Of a DNA stretch of 64,000 nucleotides, positions 17,524 to 27,704 are shown one piece after another. Positions within the stretch are counted from its first letter, which is position 1. Each line of letters starts with the position of its first letter. Below the pieces are notes generated by a model that was not told the DNA's origin, did no database searches, and saw only the letters and a program-made list of their open reading frames with translations. The DNA comes from Mesobacillus subterraneus (GTDB lineage: Bacteria; Bacillota; Bacilli; Bacillales; Cytobacillaceae): positions 62,001-126,000 of the forward strand of contig NZ_JAMBOF010000011.1 of the NCBI RefSeq assembly GCF_023715485.1, written 5' to 3'. The translations under genes and the position numbers were made by a program.

Positions 17524-17844
17524 TTATCGATTATTAAAATAAACCTCCAGAGCGTTAGTAATACCATCTGCTTGTCCTTCTGTCTCGATGCGATATTGAT
17601 CTCCATTGAGGCTTGAAGAAAAGTCATTTATTCCTTGGTGCTTCAGGAAGTCATCAATATCGGAAAGTTGTTCACCCTGGTTTTTAAGGCTTTTTTGTCC
17701 AACAAAGTCATTATTAACAAAGACATCATAGCTGTCCTCATTTAACTTTAACGGGTTGACATTATTGCTGACACCTTGAATAAATGGTAAGAATCCACCT
17801 GGCCCACCACTGCCGCTGTTCCCCGCTCCATTATTGAAAGTCAT
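17524..17844 (-). CDS. Hypothetical protein with Gly/Asn-rich N-terminus
   Basis: I do not recognise this 106-residue protein. Residues 1-18 are low complexity (FNNGAGNSGSGGPGGF), followed by an acidic-polar region (LSDIDDFLKHQGINDF, YRIETEGQADGITNALEVYF). There is no signal peptide or membrane helix. A near-consensus GGGGAGG lies 8 nt before the ATG and a strong terminator follows, so it is a real gene. The composition recalls small proteins of sporulating cells, but that is a guess. Confidence 0.7.
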   Translation of the reverse strand: MTFNNGAGNSGSGGPGGFLPFIQGVSNNVNPLKLNEDSYDVFVNNDFVGQKSLKNQGEQLSDIDDFLKHQGINDFSSSLNGDQYRIETEGQADGITNALEVYFNNR

Positions 17845-18080
17845 ATGAAACCTCCCCTATTGAATGAATATTGTGTTTCTATTTTCCCCTGTTTCCTCCT
17901 GGTCAGACATTCTATTGTTTGTTGGAGATAATTACCAGATGCTTGCGGTAGGTTAGCTTTCATTTTTCAATTCCGGAAATATTTTAACAATCCCGTCAGT
18001 AAATCGGATTAGTTTCTTTTTTGTTTATCCATGGTTAAAATAAATGGAGTACAATCAGATTGATATCAGGAGGATTCGTA

Positions 18081-18395
18081 ATGAAAAACTTAGAATCAAT
18101 GGAACAATTCGAAGTCTTGAAAAACGATGGAAAACATATATTTTTATTTACTGCAGGCTGGTGCCCGGATTGCCGCGTGATTGAACCTGTCTTACCTGAA
18201 ATCGAAAGCAAATACAAAGAGTATGAATTCATTTCTGTCGACCGCGATGAATTCCTTGACCTTTGTATCAAGCTTGATGTTTTCGGTATCCCGAGCTTCA
18301 TCGCTTTTGATAATGGCAAGGAGCTTGGCCGTTTCGTTAGCAAGAATCGAAAGACACAGCAGGAAATCGAAAACTATATAGAAAGCCTTGCCTAA
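18081..18395 (+). CDS. ytpP: Thioredoxin-like protein YtpP
   Basis: This 104-residue thioredoxin-fold protein has the active site AGWCPDCRVIEP (WCPDC) and a cis-proline in GIPSF. It probably reduces disulfides or serves as a specialised thioredoxin. The ATG at 18081 follows AGGAGG by 8 nt; seven in-frame codons upstream are not used. The ytpQ gene follows. Confidence 0.87.
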   Translation: MKNLESMEQFEVLKNDGKHIFLFTAGWCPDCRVIEPVLPEIESKYKEYEFISVDRDEFLDLCIKLDVFGIPSFIAFDNGKELGRFVSKNRKTQQEIENYIESLA

Positions 18396-18397
18396 TC

Positions 18398-18433
18398 ATT
18401 TCCCTCCATCTTTTGAGGTGGAGGGAAATTTCA
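18398..18433 (+). terminator. Possible terminator after ytpP
   Basis: The stem ATTTCCCTCCA/TGGAGGGAAAT is strong, but only TTTC follows, so termination may be partial. Confidence 0.5.
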
Positions 18434-18478
18434 TGTAAAATGAGTTGCAGAAACTCCTAAAAGTATGGAGGGATAGTC

Positions 18479-19273
18479 ATGGACAGCAGAAAAATGCGAA
18501 AAGAGCTGGAGGATCGCCTTAAACATCCCGACAGGGCCTTTTCATATGACCGGGAAAAAGACCAGCTGAGAATAGAAAATAAAAATACTGGCAGAGGAAT
18601 CACAATTGCACTGCCTGGGATAATCGCAAAGTGGCAGGACCTGAAAGAAAAGGCTATTGATGAGGTTGTCTATTACGTTTCAGAAGGACTTAACGCGATG
18701 GAAAGCCCATTGGAGCTATCAGGGAAGGAAAAGAATATCTATCCTGTAATCCGCTCGACGTCCTTTCCGGCTGAAGCGGAGGAGGGAGTTCCATTCCTTT
18801 ACGATGAACACACCGCAGAAACCCGGATCTACTATGCTTTGGACATGGGCACAACCTACAGGCTGATTGATTCCAAGCTTCTGCAAAAAGAAGGTTGGAC
18901 AGAGAAGCAGGTGAGGGAAACTGCTTTGTTTAATGTCCGTTCGCTTCCAGTGAAAATGAAGGAGGACCTCGTAGCCGAAAACACCTTCTATTTTCTGAAT
19001 ACGAATGATGGCTATGACGCCAGCAGGATTTTAAATACAAGCTTTTTAAATGAAATGAAAAAACGGATGAAGGGGACAATGGCTGTGGCTGTTCCGCATC
19101 AGGATGTCTTAATTATTGCTGATGTTGAAAATAACACTGGCTATGATATATTGGCCCAGATGACAATGAGTTTTTTTGCGAGTGGAAGAGTGCCGATCAC
19201 TGCCTTGAGCTTTCTATATGAAGACGGCGAGTTAGAGCCGATTTTCATTTTAGGAAAGACAAAAAAAGAATAA
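18479..19273 (+). CDS. ytpQ: DUF1444 family protein YtpQ
   Basis: This 264-residue conserved Bacillus protein has no assigned biochemical function. It has no signal peptide or membrane segment. The family motif region [36 protein letters not shown] is present at about 79-115. GGAGGGA lies 6-7 nt before the ATG. In B. subtilis ytpR separates ytpQ from sftA; that gene is absent here. Confidence 0.82.
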   Translation: MDSRKMRKELEDRLKHPDRAFSYDREKDQLRIENKNTGRGITIALPGIIAKWQDLKEKAIDEVVYYVSEGLNAMESPLELSGKEKNIYPVIRSTSFPAEAEEGVPFLYDEHTAETRIYYALDMGTTYRLIDSKLLQKEGWTEKQVRETALFNVRSLPVKMKEDLVAENTFYFLNTNDGYDASRILNTSFLNEMKKRMKGTMAVAVPHQDVLIIADVENNTGYDILAQMTMSFFASGRVPITALSFLYEDGELEPIFILGKTKKE

Positions 19274-19288
19274 ACGCACAATGAGCCA

Positions 19289-19315
19289 AAAGCCCGGAGA
19301 ACACGGGCTTTTTCC
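19289..19315 (+). terminator. Terminator after ytpQ
   Basis: The stem AAGCCCG/CGGGCTT is followed by TTTCCCTTT. Confidence 0.75.
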
Positions 19316-19477
19316 CTTTATGTTCTTGTGTTGTAATGTTTTGTAAATTTATAAGCCAAAAGTTTATTTGCTTTGCATTTTATTCTCGTAAAAAATGCTC
19401 ATTCTTTCAATTTAACTCGAAAAAAACTGATTAACTGTTAAAATAGTAATGAAATGTGAAAGAAAGAGTGATAAAAA

Positions 19478-22400
19478 TTGAGCTGGATTAAAAAGGTTTT
19501 TACCATGTTCCAAAAAGATGATGATGAATTCGATGATATTGAGCGAGAACAAACAGTTTTTAAGCCTGCAAAAACAGAAAAAAGTCAAAAAAAGGATATT
19601 GATGCTAAAGTATTATATCAGTATCCAAAAGGGCAATTCAGATTCCCTCTGATCCCAGACGAAGAGGCTGCTGCGGAAAACCGTCCTACAGATAAAAAAC
19701 GTCCCGAACGAGTCAAGCCTGCTTCAGAAGTGAAACCATTCTTCAAGGAGCAGGGTTCCCTGAGGATGAAAAATGATGGTGAAGCTAAAGGGGAAACATC
19801 CTCAAAGCAGCGCCGAGATAAAGTGAGGGAAATCTCACAAAATTTCAGACGGGAACCTGTACGGGATAAATCACAAACTAAGCATGAATCTGTTAGGGAA
19901 ACGGGACAAGTATTCAGGAATGAACCCGTTAAAGAATCCGTATCAAAATTCCGGTATGAACCCCGAAAGGACAGCGGGCCAAAATTCAGGCAGCCGTTTA
20001 AACCGACAGAAATTCCGTCACCAATATATGCCTATAACAGGCCGCCCCGGAAACCTCAGCCAGAAAATAAGATCGAAGAGGTTGAATACGAACTGACCAG
20101 ATTTGAACGAGAACAGGCTATTGCAGCTGTCGAAGGCAAAAAAAGCGATGTAACCGAAGTAGCTTCAGCCAAGAACCAGCAAGATGTGCTCGATAACGAA
20201 TTGAATGAAGTCTCCGATGAAGGGCTAATGCATGATATTTACATAGTTGAGACTTTTGCAGAAACCCAAGATATAGACTTGCTGACTGAAATCGAGGATA
20301 AGGAAGGACAGTTCGATCTTGAATCCGAGGCATTAAATCACATTCTTGGTACTGAACACCCAAATGATGTTGAAAAAATAAGAGACGAAGTGGAAATAGT
20401 TCATAGAACCACACTTGAAGATCAAGATGGCCTACATGAGGCTGAAGATATTCAAACAGAAGCTGATGGACAGTCAGTACTTCAGCATAATTCCATCCAG
20501 GATTCTAAAGAAGCTGGTGTAGAAGCAAAAATAGAATCCGGAACAAAGGAAGCGGCAAAAACGGAAGCATTTGCCGAATCAGTAGCAAAAGCAGACACAG
20601 AAGCAGCAAAAACAGGAACATTAGCCGAAGCTAAGGCAGAAGCTCTTACAGAGGTATCAGCAGAAACAAATGTATCAGCAGAAACAAATGTATCAGCAGA
20701 AACAAATGCATCAGCAGAAACAAAGGCTGATACCAGTGCAGTAGCAGAAAAAACTGCTGGACCGAAGACAAGACAGCTTCCTTTCAACGTCATTATGCTT
20801 AAGCAAGATAAAAGAAAATGGGAAGATCGTAATGTATCAAAATATCCTTCCTTCATGACAGACGGAACAAAAACAATGGCAGTTACCAAATCAGCCGAGC
20901 AAACCTCAGGGGTGGCTCAAGGCAATAGTAAGGAAACTACAGGAAACGGCGATTTTTCTCCTGAACAGTCCGCACCTGAGGAATCAGCTGGGCAGCCAGC
21001 ATTTAAGCAATCTGCCCACGGGGAACAAGCCTTGAAGCCGGCATATGAACAACAGTCTGACTCCATCGTTTGGGATGGTCAAACAAACAGTGAACTGAGT
21101 AGACCGGAGCCAGGCAGTCAATCGCCGACTGAGCCGGAACGAGTTCCTGTTCAGTCCGCTCCTGGATTAACCAATATTCAGTCTGCACCTTTACAATCTG
21201 CTTCAAGTGGCTCAAAAGAGAATGAAATGGATGAGTCTATTCATAATGAAGTACCTGCAGCCGAAGCATACGAATTCCCGCCGCTTGACCTGTTAAGCCC
21301 TCCAGTGTTCAAGGCCCCAGACCCACAATGGCTTGCCGAACAGGAGCATATGCTGAACGAGACATTAAGAAACTTTAATGTAGGAGCGAGAGTGGTCAAC
21401 ATGACACAGGGGCCTTCAGTTACCCGCTTTGAGGTGCAGCCGGAACCTGGAGTCAAGGTCAATAAAATTACGAATCTATCAGATGACATCAAGTTGAGCC
21501 TTGCTGCGAAGGATATTAGGATTGAAGCTCCGATTCCTGGAAAACACACAATTGGAATTGAGGTACCAAACCATTCAAGCAGGCCTGTGTTATTAAGTGA
21601 AATTTTGCAGTCCAGCGGATTTCTTGACCACGAATCACCATTAGCGGTTGCTCTTGGATTAGACATAGCCGGGACGCCGATTGTTACGGACCTGAAAAAG
21701 ATGCCTCACGGCTTGATTGCAGGCGCGACTGGTTCTGGAAAAAGCGTGTGTATCAACACGATGCTTGTAAGCCTACTGTTTAAAGCACATCCCGATGATG
21801 TAAAGCTGCTGCTGATCGATCCAAAGATGGTAGAATTGGCCCCTTATAACCAGATCCCGCATCTGGTCAGTCCGGTTATTACGGATGTAAAAGCAGCGAC
21901 GGCGGCGCTTAAGTGGGCGGTTGAGGAAATGGAACGCCGTTACGAGCTCTTCGCTCATACTGGCGTCCGTGATATCAGCAGATTCAATGAACTTGCCATG
22001 AAGCATCGCAGATTCTCGGATAAGCTTCCTTTCATCGTGATTGTTATTGACGAGCTGGCTGACTTGATGATGATGGCGCCGGCTGATGTAGAAGAAGCGA
22101 TTTGCCGTATTGCCCAAAAGGCACGCGCCTGCGGCATCCATTTGATCATTGCGACTCAGCGTCCATCCGTCGATGTAATTACAGGTCTTATAAAAGCGAA
22201 TGTTCCTACAAGGATTGCATTCTCCGTGTCTTCCCAAATTGATTCACGGACAATCATTGATATTAGCGGGGCAGAGAAGCTGCTGGGCCGAGGCGATATG
22301 CTGTTCCTGGAGAATGGGTCATCTAAGCCATTCCGTTTGCAGGGTACTTTCGTTACCGACAACGAAATTGATGATATTGTTGCCTTTGCAAGAGAACAGC

Positions 22401-22690
22401 GCCCGCCCCAATACTTGTTTGAACAAGAGGAATTGCTGAGGAAGGCACAAATTACCGAAGATGAAGATGAGCTTTTCTACGAAGCTTGCGAGTTTGTCGT
22501 TGAGCAGGGAGGGGCATCAACATCCAGTGTCCAGCGCCGTTTCAAGATAGGCTATAACCGTGCAGCCAGATTAATTGAAATGATGGAACAGCAAGGTTTC
22601 ATTTCCGAAGGGCGTGGAAGCAAGCCAAGGGCTGTTCTGATTTCAGCGGCTGATCTCGAGTCCCTTCAGGAGACTAGTACATTCGATTAA
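19478..22690 (+). CDS. sftA: Septum-associated DNA translocase SftA (FtsK/SpoIIIE family, soluble)
   Basis: SftA clears chromosomal DNA from the closing division septum. Residues about 590-1000 form the FtsK motor, with Walker A GATGSGKS at 749-756 (K755) and Walker B VIDELADL with D858-E859. The C-terminal winged-helix gamma domain begins near [14 protein letters not shown]. There are no transmembrane helices, which separates it from SpoIIIE. The charged Glu/Ala/Lys-rich linker is long, so the protein has 1070 residues against about 950 in B. subtilis, and it includes four SAETN-type repeats. The start is TTG with a weak ribosome site. Confidence 0.93.
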   Translation: MSWIKKVFTMFQKDDDEFDDIEREQTVFKPAKTEKSQKKDIDAKVLYQYPKGQFRFPLIPDEEAAAENRPTDKKRPERVKPASEVKPFFKEQGSLRMKNDGEAKGETSSKQRRDKVREISQNFRREPVRDKSQTKHESVRETGQVFRNEPVKESVSKFRYEPRKDSGPKFRQPFKPTEIPSPIYAYNRPPRKPQPENKIEEVEYELTRFEREQAIAAVEGKKSDVTEVASAKNQQDVLDNELNEVSDEGLMHDIYIVETFAETQDIDLLTEIEDKEGQFDLESEALNHILGTEHPNDVEKIRDEVEIVHRTTLEDQDGLHEAEDIQTEADGQSVLQHNSIQDSKEAGVEAKIESGTKEAAKTEAFAESVAKADTEAAKTGTLAEAKAEALTEVSAETNVSAETNVSAETNASAETKADTSAVAEKTAGPKTRQLPFNVIMLKQDKRKWEDRNVSKYPSFMTDGTKTMAVTKSAEQTSGVAQGNSKETTGNGDFSPEQSAPEESAGQPAFKQSAHGEQALKPAYEQQSDSIVWDGQTNSELSRPEPGSQSPTEPERVPVQSAPGLTNIQSAPLQSASSGSKENEMDESIHNEVPAAEAYEFPPLDLLSPPVFKAPDPQWLAEQEHMLNETLRNFNVGARVVNMTQGPSVTRFEVQPEPGVKVNKITNLSDDIKLSLAAKDIRIEAPIPGKHTIGIEVPNHSSRPVLLSEILQSSGFLDHESPLAVALGLDIAGTPIVTDLKKMPHGLIAGATGSGKSVCINTMLVSLLFKAHPDDVKLLLIDPKMVELAPYNQIPHLVSPVITDVKAATAALKWAVEEMERRYELFAHTGVRDISRFNELAMKHRRFSDKLPFIVIVIDELADLMMMAPADVEEAICRIAQKARACGIHLIIATQRPSVDVITGLIKANVPTRIAFSVSSQIDSRTIIDISGAEKLLGRGDMLFLENGSSKPFRLQGTFVTDNEIDDIVAFAREQRPPQYLFEQEELLRKAQITEDEDELFYEACEFVVEQGGASTSSVQRRFKIGYNRAARLIEMMEQQGFISEGRGSKPRAVLISAADLESLQETSTFD
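20654..20725 (+). repeat. Four tandem 18-bp units inside sftA
   Basis: The unit GTATCAGCAGAAACAAAT occurs three times exactly and a fourth time with two changes. It encodes VSAETN repeats in the disordered linker. Confidence 0.95.
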
Positions 22691-22715
22691 TAAATGGTAT
22701 TCTTTATCTGCATAC

Positions 22716-22886
22716 TTATAATAAGGCTCTTTTCGTAAACTTGGTTGCTTTCATAACCAATAGTATTACGAGTTGTAATTCAATCCCTGTTCAGAAACCT
22801 CCTCGAAAAGAGCTCGAAGTTAAGAGGAATACGGGATGAACACTTGGCTCGAAAAACAACAATACCTGCGAAAACAGCCTATAATA
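22716..22886. repeat. MITE-like intergenic element, family 2 (plus orientation)
   Basis: About 171 bp with ends TTATAATAAGGCTCTTTTCG and CGAAAACAGCCTATAATAA, which are inverted repeats of each other. It is a full-length relative of 14776-14964 in the opposite orientation. It ends 50 bp before the next gene. Confidence 0.8.
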
Positions 22887-22936
22887 AAGATTAATGCCTA
22901 AAAACCTATTTGGTTGATGTTGAAGGAGCTTTTTGG

Positions 22937-24037
22937 ATGAAAGAAATCGAATTGAAAATGCAGGGGAAAATCAGCCGATTGACAAACCATACTTTCAAGT
23001 TTGATGAAAGAATCAGGGATGGCTGGTTTTCTGCCGTGTATTTTCTTAAGACAAGAGAGCTTGTAAAGAAATATCATGAAGACAATATAATTACAATGCA
23101 GTTTTTCCAAAAGGATGAAGCTGTTTTATGCGGGACGGACGAGGTAATCGCCCTTGTAAAAACCTTTGCAGACAATCCCGATGAACTGGAGATTTATTCT
23201 CTTAAGGATGGGGATAAAATCGCTCCGTTTGAAACGGTCCTTACAATCACTGGGCCGTACCAGAACTTCGGCTACCTGGAAGGAATCATTGATGGAATCC
23301 TTGCGCGAAGGACTTCGGTGTCGACGAATGTTTATAACGTAGTCAAGGCGGCAAGCTATTCTGGCCAGCAAAAGCCAGTGATTTTCATGGGAGACCGGGA
23401 CGACCATTATACAACACAGGCTGGGGACGGTTATGCTGCCTACATAGGCGGAGCAACAGCACAGGCTACCCATGCGATGAATGAATGGTGGGGCAAGCAG
23501 GGAATGGGCACGATGCCGCACGCCTTGATCCAGCTGTTTAATGGAGATATCGTGGCTGCCACCGAGGCGTATCACGAAACCTTCCCGAATGATGAGCTAA
23601 TTGCCCTTGTTGATTATAATAATGATGCGATTACAGATTCATTGAAAGTCGCCAGACAGTTCGGGGAAAAGCTAAAAGGTGTCAGGGTTGATACTTCAAG
23701 GACACTGATTGACCAGTATTTCCTTCGCAACCAGCATCTGCTTGGAACATTTGATCCACGCGGAGTGAATGCAGAATTGATATTCGCATTAAGAAAAGCG
23801 CTTGATGATGAGGGCTTTAACCATGTGAAAATCGTCGTCAGCGGCGGTTTCAGCGAGAAAAGAATTCTTGAATTTGAAAAGCAAAAAGTGCCTGTGGATC
23901 TGTATGGAGTCGGAGGGAGCCTTTTGAAATTGAAAATAGGCTTTACTGGTGACAATGTTATGTTGAATGGGAAACACCAGGCAAAATTGGGAAGAAGGTT
24001 CAGGCCTAATCCGAGGCTGGAGAAAGTTGAATTTTAA
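22937..24037 (+). CDS. Nicotinate phosphoribosyltransferase
   Basis: This enzyme of the NAD salvage route converts nicotinate and PRPP to nicotinate mononucleotide. The 366-residue protein shows family segments MGDRDDHYTTQAGDGYAAYIGG, LVDYNNDAITDSLKVA, GVRVDTS and IVVSGGFSEKRI with DLYGVGGSL. The ATG at 22937 follows AAGGAGC by 7 nt. It replaces the gene found here in B. subtilis and is the short PncB-like form, not the roughly 490-residue B. subtilis YueK type. Its N-terminal 30 residues are less conserved. Confidence 0.87.
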   Translation: MKEIELKMQGKISRLTNHTFKFDERIRDGWFSAVYFLKTRELVKKYHEDNIITMQFFQKDEAVLCGTDEVIALVKTFADNPDELEIYSLKDGDKIAPFETVLTITGPYQNFGYLEGIIDGILARRTSVSTNVYNVVKAASYSGQQKPVIFMGDRDDHYTTQAGDGYAAYIGGATAQATHAMNEWWGKQGMGTMPHALIQLFNGDIVAATEAYHETFPNDELIALVDYNNDAITDSLKVARQFGEKLKGVRVDTSRTLIDQYFLRNQHLLGTFDPRGVNAELIFALRKALDDEGFNHVKIVVSGGFSEKRILEFEKQKVPVDLYGVGGSLLKLKIGFTGDNVMLNGKHQAKLGRRFRPNPRLEKVEF

Positions 24038-24307
24038 AACTACATCAATTTTAAGATACAATCCGTTCTTGAAGTTTAAAAGCTGCATTGATAGGGAAAA
24101 AGTTAATTTATGCAGGATTATGGTTTTTAACAAACTGTGTTATTTATAATAATGATGTTATAATGATTCAATACATGAAAGCAGATAGATAAAATCCACT
24201 GTTTTGTTTATCACGTTGGGCCATTCAGAGTTGTCCAGGCGCAATGAGCAAATCAGATTATCTGTCATATACTGTGTTACATACAGACGTTGTTGGAGGT
24301 TCTTTAT

Positions 24308-25609
24308 ATGACTATTTACCATTTTGTAGGTATAAAGGGGTCTGGAATGAGTGCCTTAGCTCAAGTTCTCCATGATATGGAATATCAGGTACAGGGCTCC
24401 GATTATGACAAGCACTTTTTTACCCAGGTGGCCCTTGAGAAATCTGGAATAAAGATCCTTCCGTTTAATAAGGAAAATATACAGCCAGGGATGACGATTA
24501 TTGCCGGCAATGCTTACCCGGATACCCATGAGGAAATTCAGGAGGCAATGAGGCATGGACTCCCAATCATCAGGTATCACCGTTTCTTAGGTGATTTTAT
24601 GCAAAACTTTACAAGCGTTGGAATTACGGGCGCACATGGCAAAACCTCGACCACTGGCTTGCTAGCTCATGTGATGAGAGGCGCCAAGCCTACATCATTC
24701 CTTATTGGGGATGGTACTGGGAAGGGCGATCGGGATGCACAATACTTTGTATTTGAAGCATGTGAATATCGCCGCCATTTTCTGTCTTATTTCCCGGACT
24801 ATGCAATCATGACGAATATTGATTTTGACCACCCGGATTACTTTGCCAATATTGAAGACGTATTCTCCGCTTTCCAGGAGATGGCATGGCAAGTTAAAAA
24901 GGGTATTTTCGCATGTGGCGATGATGAACAGCTGCAAAAAATCCAGGCAAAGGTTCCGGTTGTATTTTACGGATTTGGCGAAGAGAATGATTTCCAGGCC
25001 AGAAATATCATAAAATCGACTAGTGGGACTACCTTCGATGTTTTTGTCAGGAATACATTCTATGATACGTTTTCAATTCCGGCGTTCGGGGATCATAATG
25101 TCCTGAACTCACTTGCGGTCATAGCATTATGTCATTATGAAAACATCGAATCAAAGGTCATCCAGGATCAGCTTGAAACCTTTGAAGGTGTTAAAAGAAG
25201 ATTCTCTGAAAAGAAGGTCGGAGACCAGATCATCATTGATGATTACGCCCACCATCCAACGGAGATCAAAGCAACGATTGATGCAGCGAAGCAAAAATAT
25301 CCTGACCGTGAAATCATCGCAGTCTTCCAGCCGCATACTTTCACAAGAACTCAAGCCTTCTTGAATGAATTTGCGGAAAGCCTTAACAAGGCGGATAAAG
25401 TATATCTTTGTGAGATTTTTGGCTCTGCACGAGAGATTCATGGGAAGCTTTCCATCACGGATTTGAAAGATAAGATAGATGACGCAGAAATCATTGCTGA
25501 AGAAGATACAGCCGTTCTCAAAGAGCATGGCAACGGCGTGATTCTGTTCATGGGCGCTGGGGATATCCAAAAGTTCCAGGAAGCATATGAAAAACAATTG
25601 CAGGTATAA
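24308..25609 (+). CDS. murC: UDP-N-acetylmuramate--L-alanine ligase MurC
   Basis: MurC adds L-alanine to UDP-MurNAc in peptidoglycan synthesis using ATP. The N-terminal Rossmann motif is [14 protein letters not shown], the ATP loop GAHGKTSTT begins at residue 108 with K112, and the C-terminal domain contains [14 protein letters not shown]. Its 433 residues fit the family. The ATG at 24308 has GGAGG 9 nt upstream. The 270 bp before it contain two TATAAT hexamers (such as 24159-24164) without good -35 partners. Confidence 0.93.
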   Translation: MTIYHFVGIKGSGMSALAQVLHDMEYQVQGSDYDKHFFTQVALEKSGIKILPFNKENIQPGMTIIAGNAYPDTHEEIQEAMRHGLPIIRYHRFLGDFMQNFTSVGITGAHGKTSTTGLLAHVMRGAKPTSFLIGDGTGKGDRDAQYFVFEACEYRRHFLSYFPDYAIMTNIDFDHPDYFANIEDVFSAFQEMAWQVKKGIFACGDDEQLQKIQAKVPVVFYGFGEENDFQARNIIKSTSGTTFDVFVRNTFYDTFSIPAFGDHNVLNSLAVIALCHYENIESKVIQDQLETFEGVKRRFSEKKVGDQIIIDDYAHHPTEIKATIDAAKQKYPDREIIAVFQPHTFTRTQAFLNEFAESLNKADKVYLCEIFGSAREIHGKLSITDLKDKIDDAEIIAEEDTAVLKEHGNGVILFMGAGDIQKFQEAYEKQLQV

Positions 25610-25611
25610 AC

Positions 25612-25649
25612 AAAAGGATGCTGTCCCAATAGGGCTGGCATCCTTTTTG
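25612..25649 (+). terminator. Terminator after murC
   Basis: The stem AAAAGGATGC/GCATCCTTTTT is followed by T residues, directly after the stop codon. Confidence 0.8.
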
Positions 25650-25773
25650 TGTGTGGCTCTTTTCGTAAATTTTGTTGTTTTCTCATACAAAATAAAAATT
25701 CAGTAGCCTTTTTGAAAGCGGCAAAGGGGTCTGTACAAAAAGCAACAATCCTGCAAAACAACCTTGTGTTAAA
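25650..25773. repeat. MITE-like intergenic element, family 2, diverged short copy
   Basis: The left end GGCTCTTTTCGTAAATTTTGTTG and right end AAGCAACAATCCTGCAAAACAACCTT match the ends of 22716-22886. The centre is different and shorter (about 124 bp in total). It lies between murC and the M29 peptidase gene. Confidence 0.65.
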
Positions 25774-25774
25774 A

Positions 25775-26890
25775 TTATTTAAGGTTTTCCGGGTTCAAAC
25801 CTTCTAACTCAGAAACGACGAAACGTCCATCTTTCCGGATGAGCACATCATCGAAGTAGATTTCGCCTCCGCCATATTCAGGGCGCTGGATGTTGACCAT
25901 ATCCCAGTGGATATTGGAATGGTTGTCATTGAACGCATCATCATAACATTGTCCTGGAGTGAAGTGGAAGCTTCCGTCAATTTTTTCATCGAAGAGGATA
26001 TCCTGCATCGGGTGAAGGATATATGGATTCACGCCAATCGCGAATTCCCCTACATAACGGGCGCCTTCATCTGTATCGAAGATTTTGTTGATTCGCTCGC
26101 TGTCATTTGCTTCTGCTTCAACGATTTTACCATCCTTGAAGGTCAATTTTACATTTTCAAACGTGAATCCCTGGTATGGTGATGGTGTATTGTAAGTGAT
26201 GACACCGTTGACAGAGTTGCGTACTGGAGCTGTGTAAACTTCGCCGTCAGGGATATTAAGCTCCCCTGCACATTTAACAGCCGGAATATCTTTAATAGAG
26301 AAAGTCAGGTCTGTTCCAGGTCCAGTAATTCTTACTTTGTCTGTGCGGTTCATCAAATCAGCCAGGCTGTCCATCGCCTTGTCCATCTTACCGTAGTCAA
26401 GGTTGCAGACATCGAAATAAAAGTCCTCGAATGCTTCCGTGCTCATTTTGGCTAGCTGTGCCATCGCTGAGTTTGGATAGCGAAGTACAACCCATCTTGT
26501 TTTAGGAACACGGATATCTCTATGTACTTTTTTGCCTACTGTAGTGCCATGTATCTTCATTTTATCCGCTGGCACATCGGCGTGTTCATTGATGTTGTCC
26601 CCAGAGCGCAAGCCGATGTATGCGTCCATTTTGCTCATCACGTTTGCTTCAAAATCGGCAATCATGTTAAACTGCTCTTCTTGTGCTCCCATAAGCAACG
26701 CACGGTCTACCTGATGGTCCTTAAGTGAAACGAATGGGTATCCGCCAGCAGCATATGCTTCTTTCACAAGAGCAGTGACAAGCTCGCGCTGGAGCCCGAA
26801 GTTTTCAATCAGGACTTTTTCTCCTTTTTTAAGTTTTACTGAGTAGTTGATCAAATTTTTTGCCAGTGTTTGAATACGTGGGTCTTTCAC
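25775..26890 (-). CDS. M29 family aminopeptidase
   Basis: This metallo-aminopeptidase of the AmpS/PepS/AmpT family has 371 residues. It shows family signatures EANDSERINKIFDTDEGARYVGEFAIGVNP and the metal-ligand region GSFHFTPGQCYDD...NHSNIHWDMV. It probably takes part in cytoplasmic peptide turnover. The GTG at 26890 is chosen because AGGAG lies 8 nt upstream and the conserved sequence KDPRIQTLAKNLI starts there; the open frame extends 43 codons further without support. B. subtilis AmpS is longer (about 410). Confidence 0.85.
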   Translation of the reverse strand: MKDPRIQTLAKNLINYSVKLKKGEKVLIENFGLQRELVTALVKEAYAAGGYPFVSLKDHQVDRALLMGAQEEQFNMIADFEANVMSKMDAYIGLRSGDNINEHADVPADKMKIHGTTVGKKVHRDIRVPKTRWVVLRYPNSAMAQLAKMSTEAFEDFYFDVCNLDYGKMDKAMDSLADLMNRTDKVRITGPGTDLTFSIKDIPAVKCAGELNIPDGEVYTAPVRNSVNGVITYNTPSPYQGFTFENVKLTFKDGKIVEAEANDSERINKIFDTDEGARYVGEFAIGVNPYILHPMQDILFDEKIDGSFHFTPGQCYDDAFNDNHSNIHWDMVNIQRPEYGGGEIYFDDVLIRKDGRFVVSELEGLNPENLK

Positions 26891-27150
26891 CAAGATCACT
26901 CCTATGTATTTTAATAACGCACATATCCATATTGTAACCGAAACGAAAAGATTTGTGCTCTTTTCCTTATAACACTTCCAGGCTAATTTATTTCCTAGAC
27001 ATTTCGAAGTCACTCTCATCCTGAAATATCCCTTAACTCCTAAGTCAAAAAATATTCAAGCTATCTGATGGATTTTCCCTTAATAGAAAGATATTCTTAA
27101 AAAGGAAGGAAAAGGCTATGCTGATATTGAAATACTTATTGGACAAGATG

Positions 27151-27175
27151 GTTTACGTCGCTTTAGTCGGGGTAA
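27151..27175 (+). promoter_or_regulatory. SigB-type promoter of the ytxGHJ-like operon
   Basis: GTTTAC at 27151-27156 and GGGTAA at 27170-27175 are separated by 13 bp, close to the SigB consensus GTTTAA-N12-15-GGGTAT. The ytxG start is 32 bp downstream. The ytxGHJ operon of B. subtilis is known to be controlled by SigB and SigH. Confidence 0.7.
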
Positions 27176-27207
27176 AATGTACATATGCTAACGGAGGTGT
27201 ATAAACA

Positions 27208-27687
27208 GTGGAAATTATTTTGTATCTAAGTGTTGCTGTTATAGCAATTGCATTTTTAGTGTTGGTAATCTCTTTATCAAAAACACTGAAATCCTTACAA
27301 ACAACTTTAGACAGTGTATCAGGTACACTTGATGGCCTGGAAAAGCAGTTGGATGGAGTCACTCGTGAAACAACAGAGCTTCTGCACAAGACGAACAATT
27401 TGGCAGATGATATTTCCAGAAAATCTGAAAGCCTGAACAGTGTCGTTAATGCTGTGAAGGATGTAGGGAATACTGTTCAAAGATTCAACCAGTCAATCCA
27501 TAATGTACAAACAATGGTTGATCTCCAGATCGACAAAAATAAGGATAAGATTTCCCAGGTTGTTCAATGGAGCAACGTGTTCCTTGAATTAAAGGACAAA
27601 TGGAAGACAAAAAAAACAGCACAGATTGACCACCAGATGGAAGGCGAACAGATGGTAGTCAGGCAGCGTGAACGAGTTAGGTATTAA
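27208..27687 (+). CDS. ytxG: DUF948 general stress protein YtxG
   Basis: This 159-residue protein has one N-terminal membrane helix (residues about 4-25, IILYLSVAVIAIAFLVLVISL) followed by a long amphipathic, coiled-coil-like region typical of DUF948. It is a general stress protein of unknown mechanism. The start is GTG with GGAGGTG 8 nt upstream. It begins an operon with ytxH, 17 bp downstream, behind a SigB-like promoter. Confidence 0.87.
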   Translation: MEIILYLSVAVIAIAFLVLVISLSKTLKSLQTTLDSVSGTLDGLEKQLDGVTRETTELLHKTNNLADDISRKSESLNSVVNAVKDVGNTVQRFNQSIHNVQTMVDLQIDKNKDKISQVVQWSNVFLELKDKWKTKKTAQIDHQMEGEQMVVRQRERVRY

Positions 27688-27704
27688 AGAAAGGTGGAGA
27701 TAGA

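Noticed and set aside
27119-27205. 28-codon ORF ahead of ytxG with a possible AGGAAGG site
   Set aside because: It contains the SigB-like promoter of ytxG and lacks recognisable conservation; a leader peptide is possible but unsupported.
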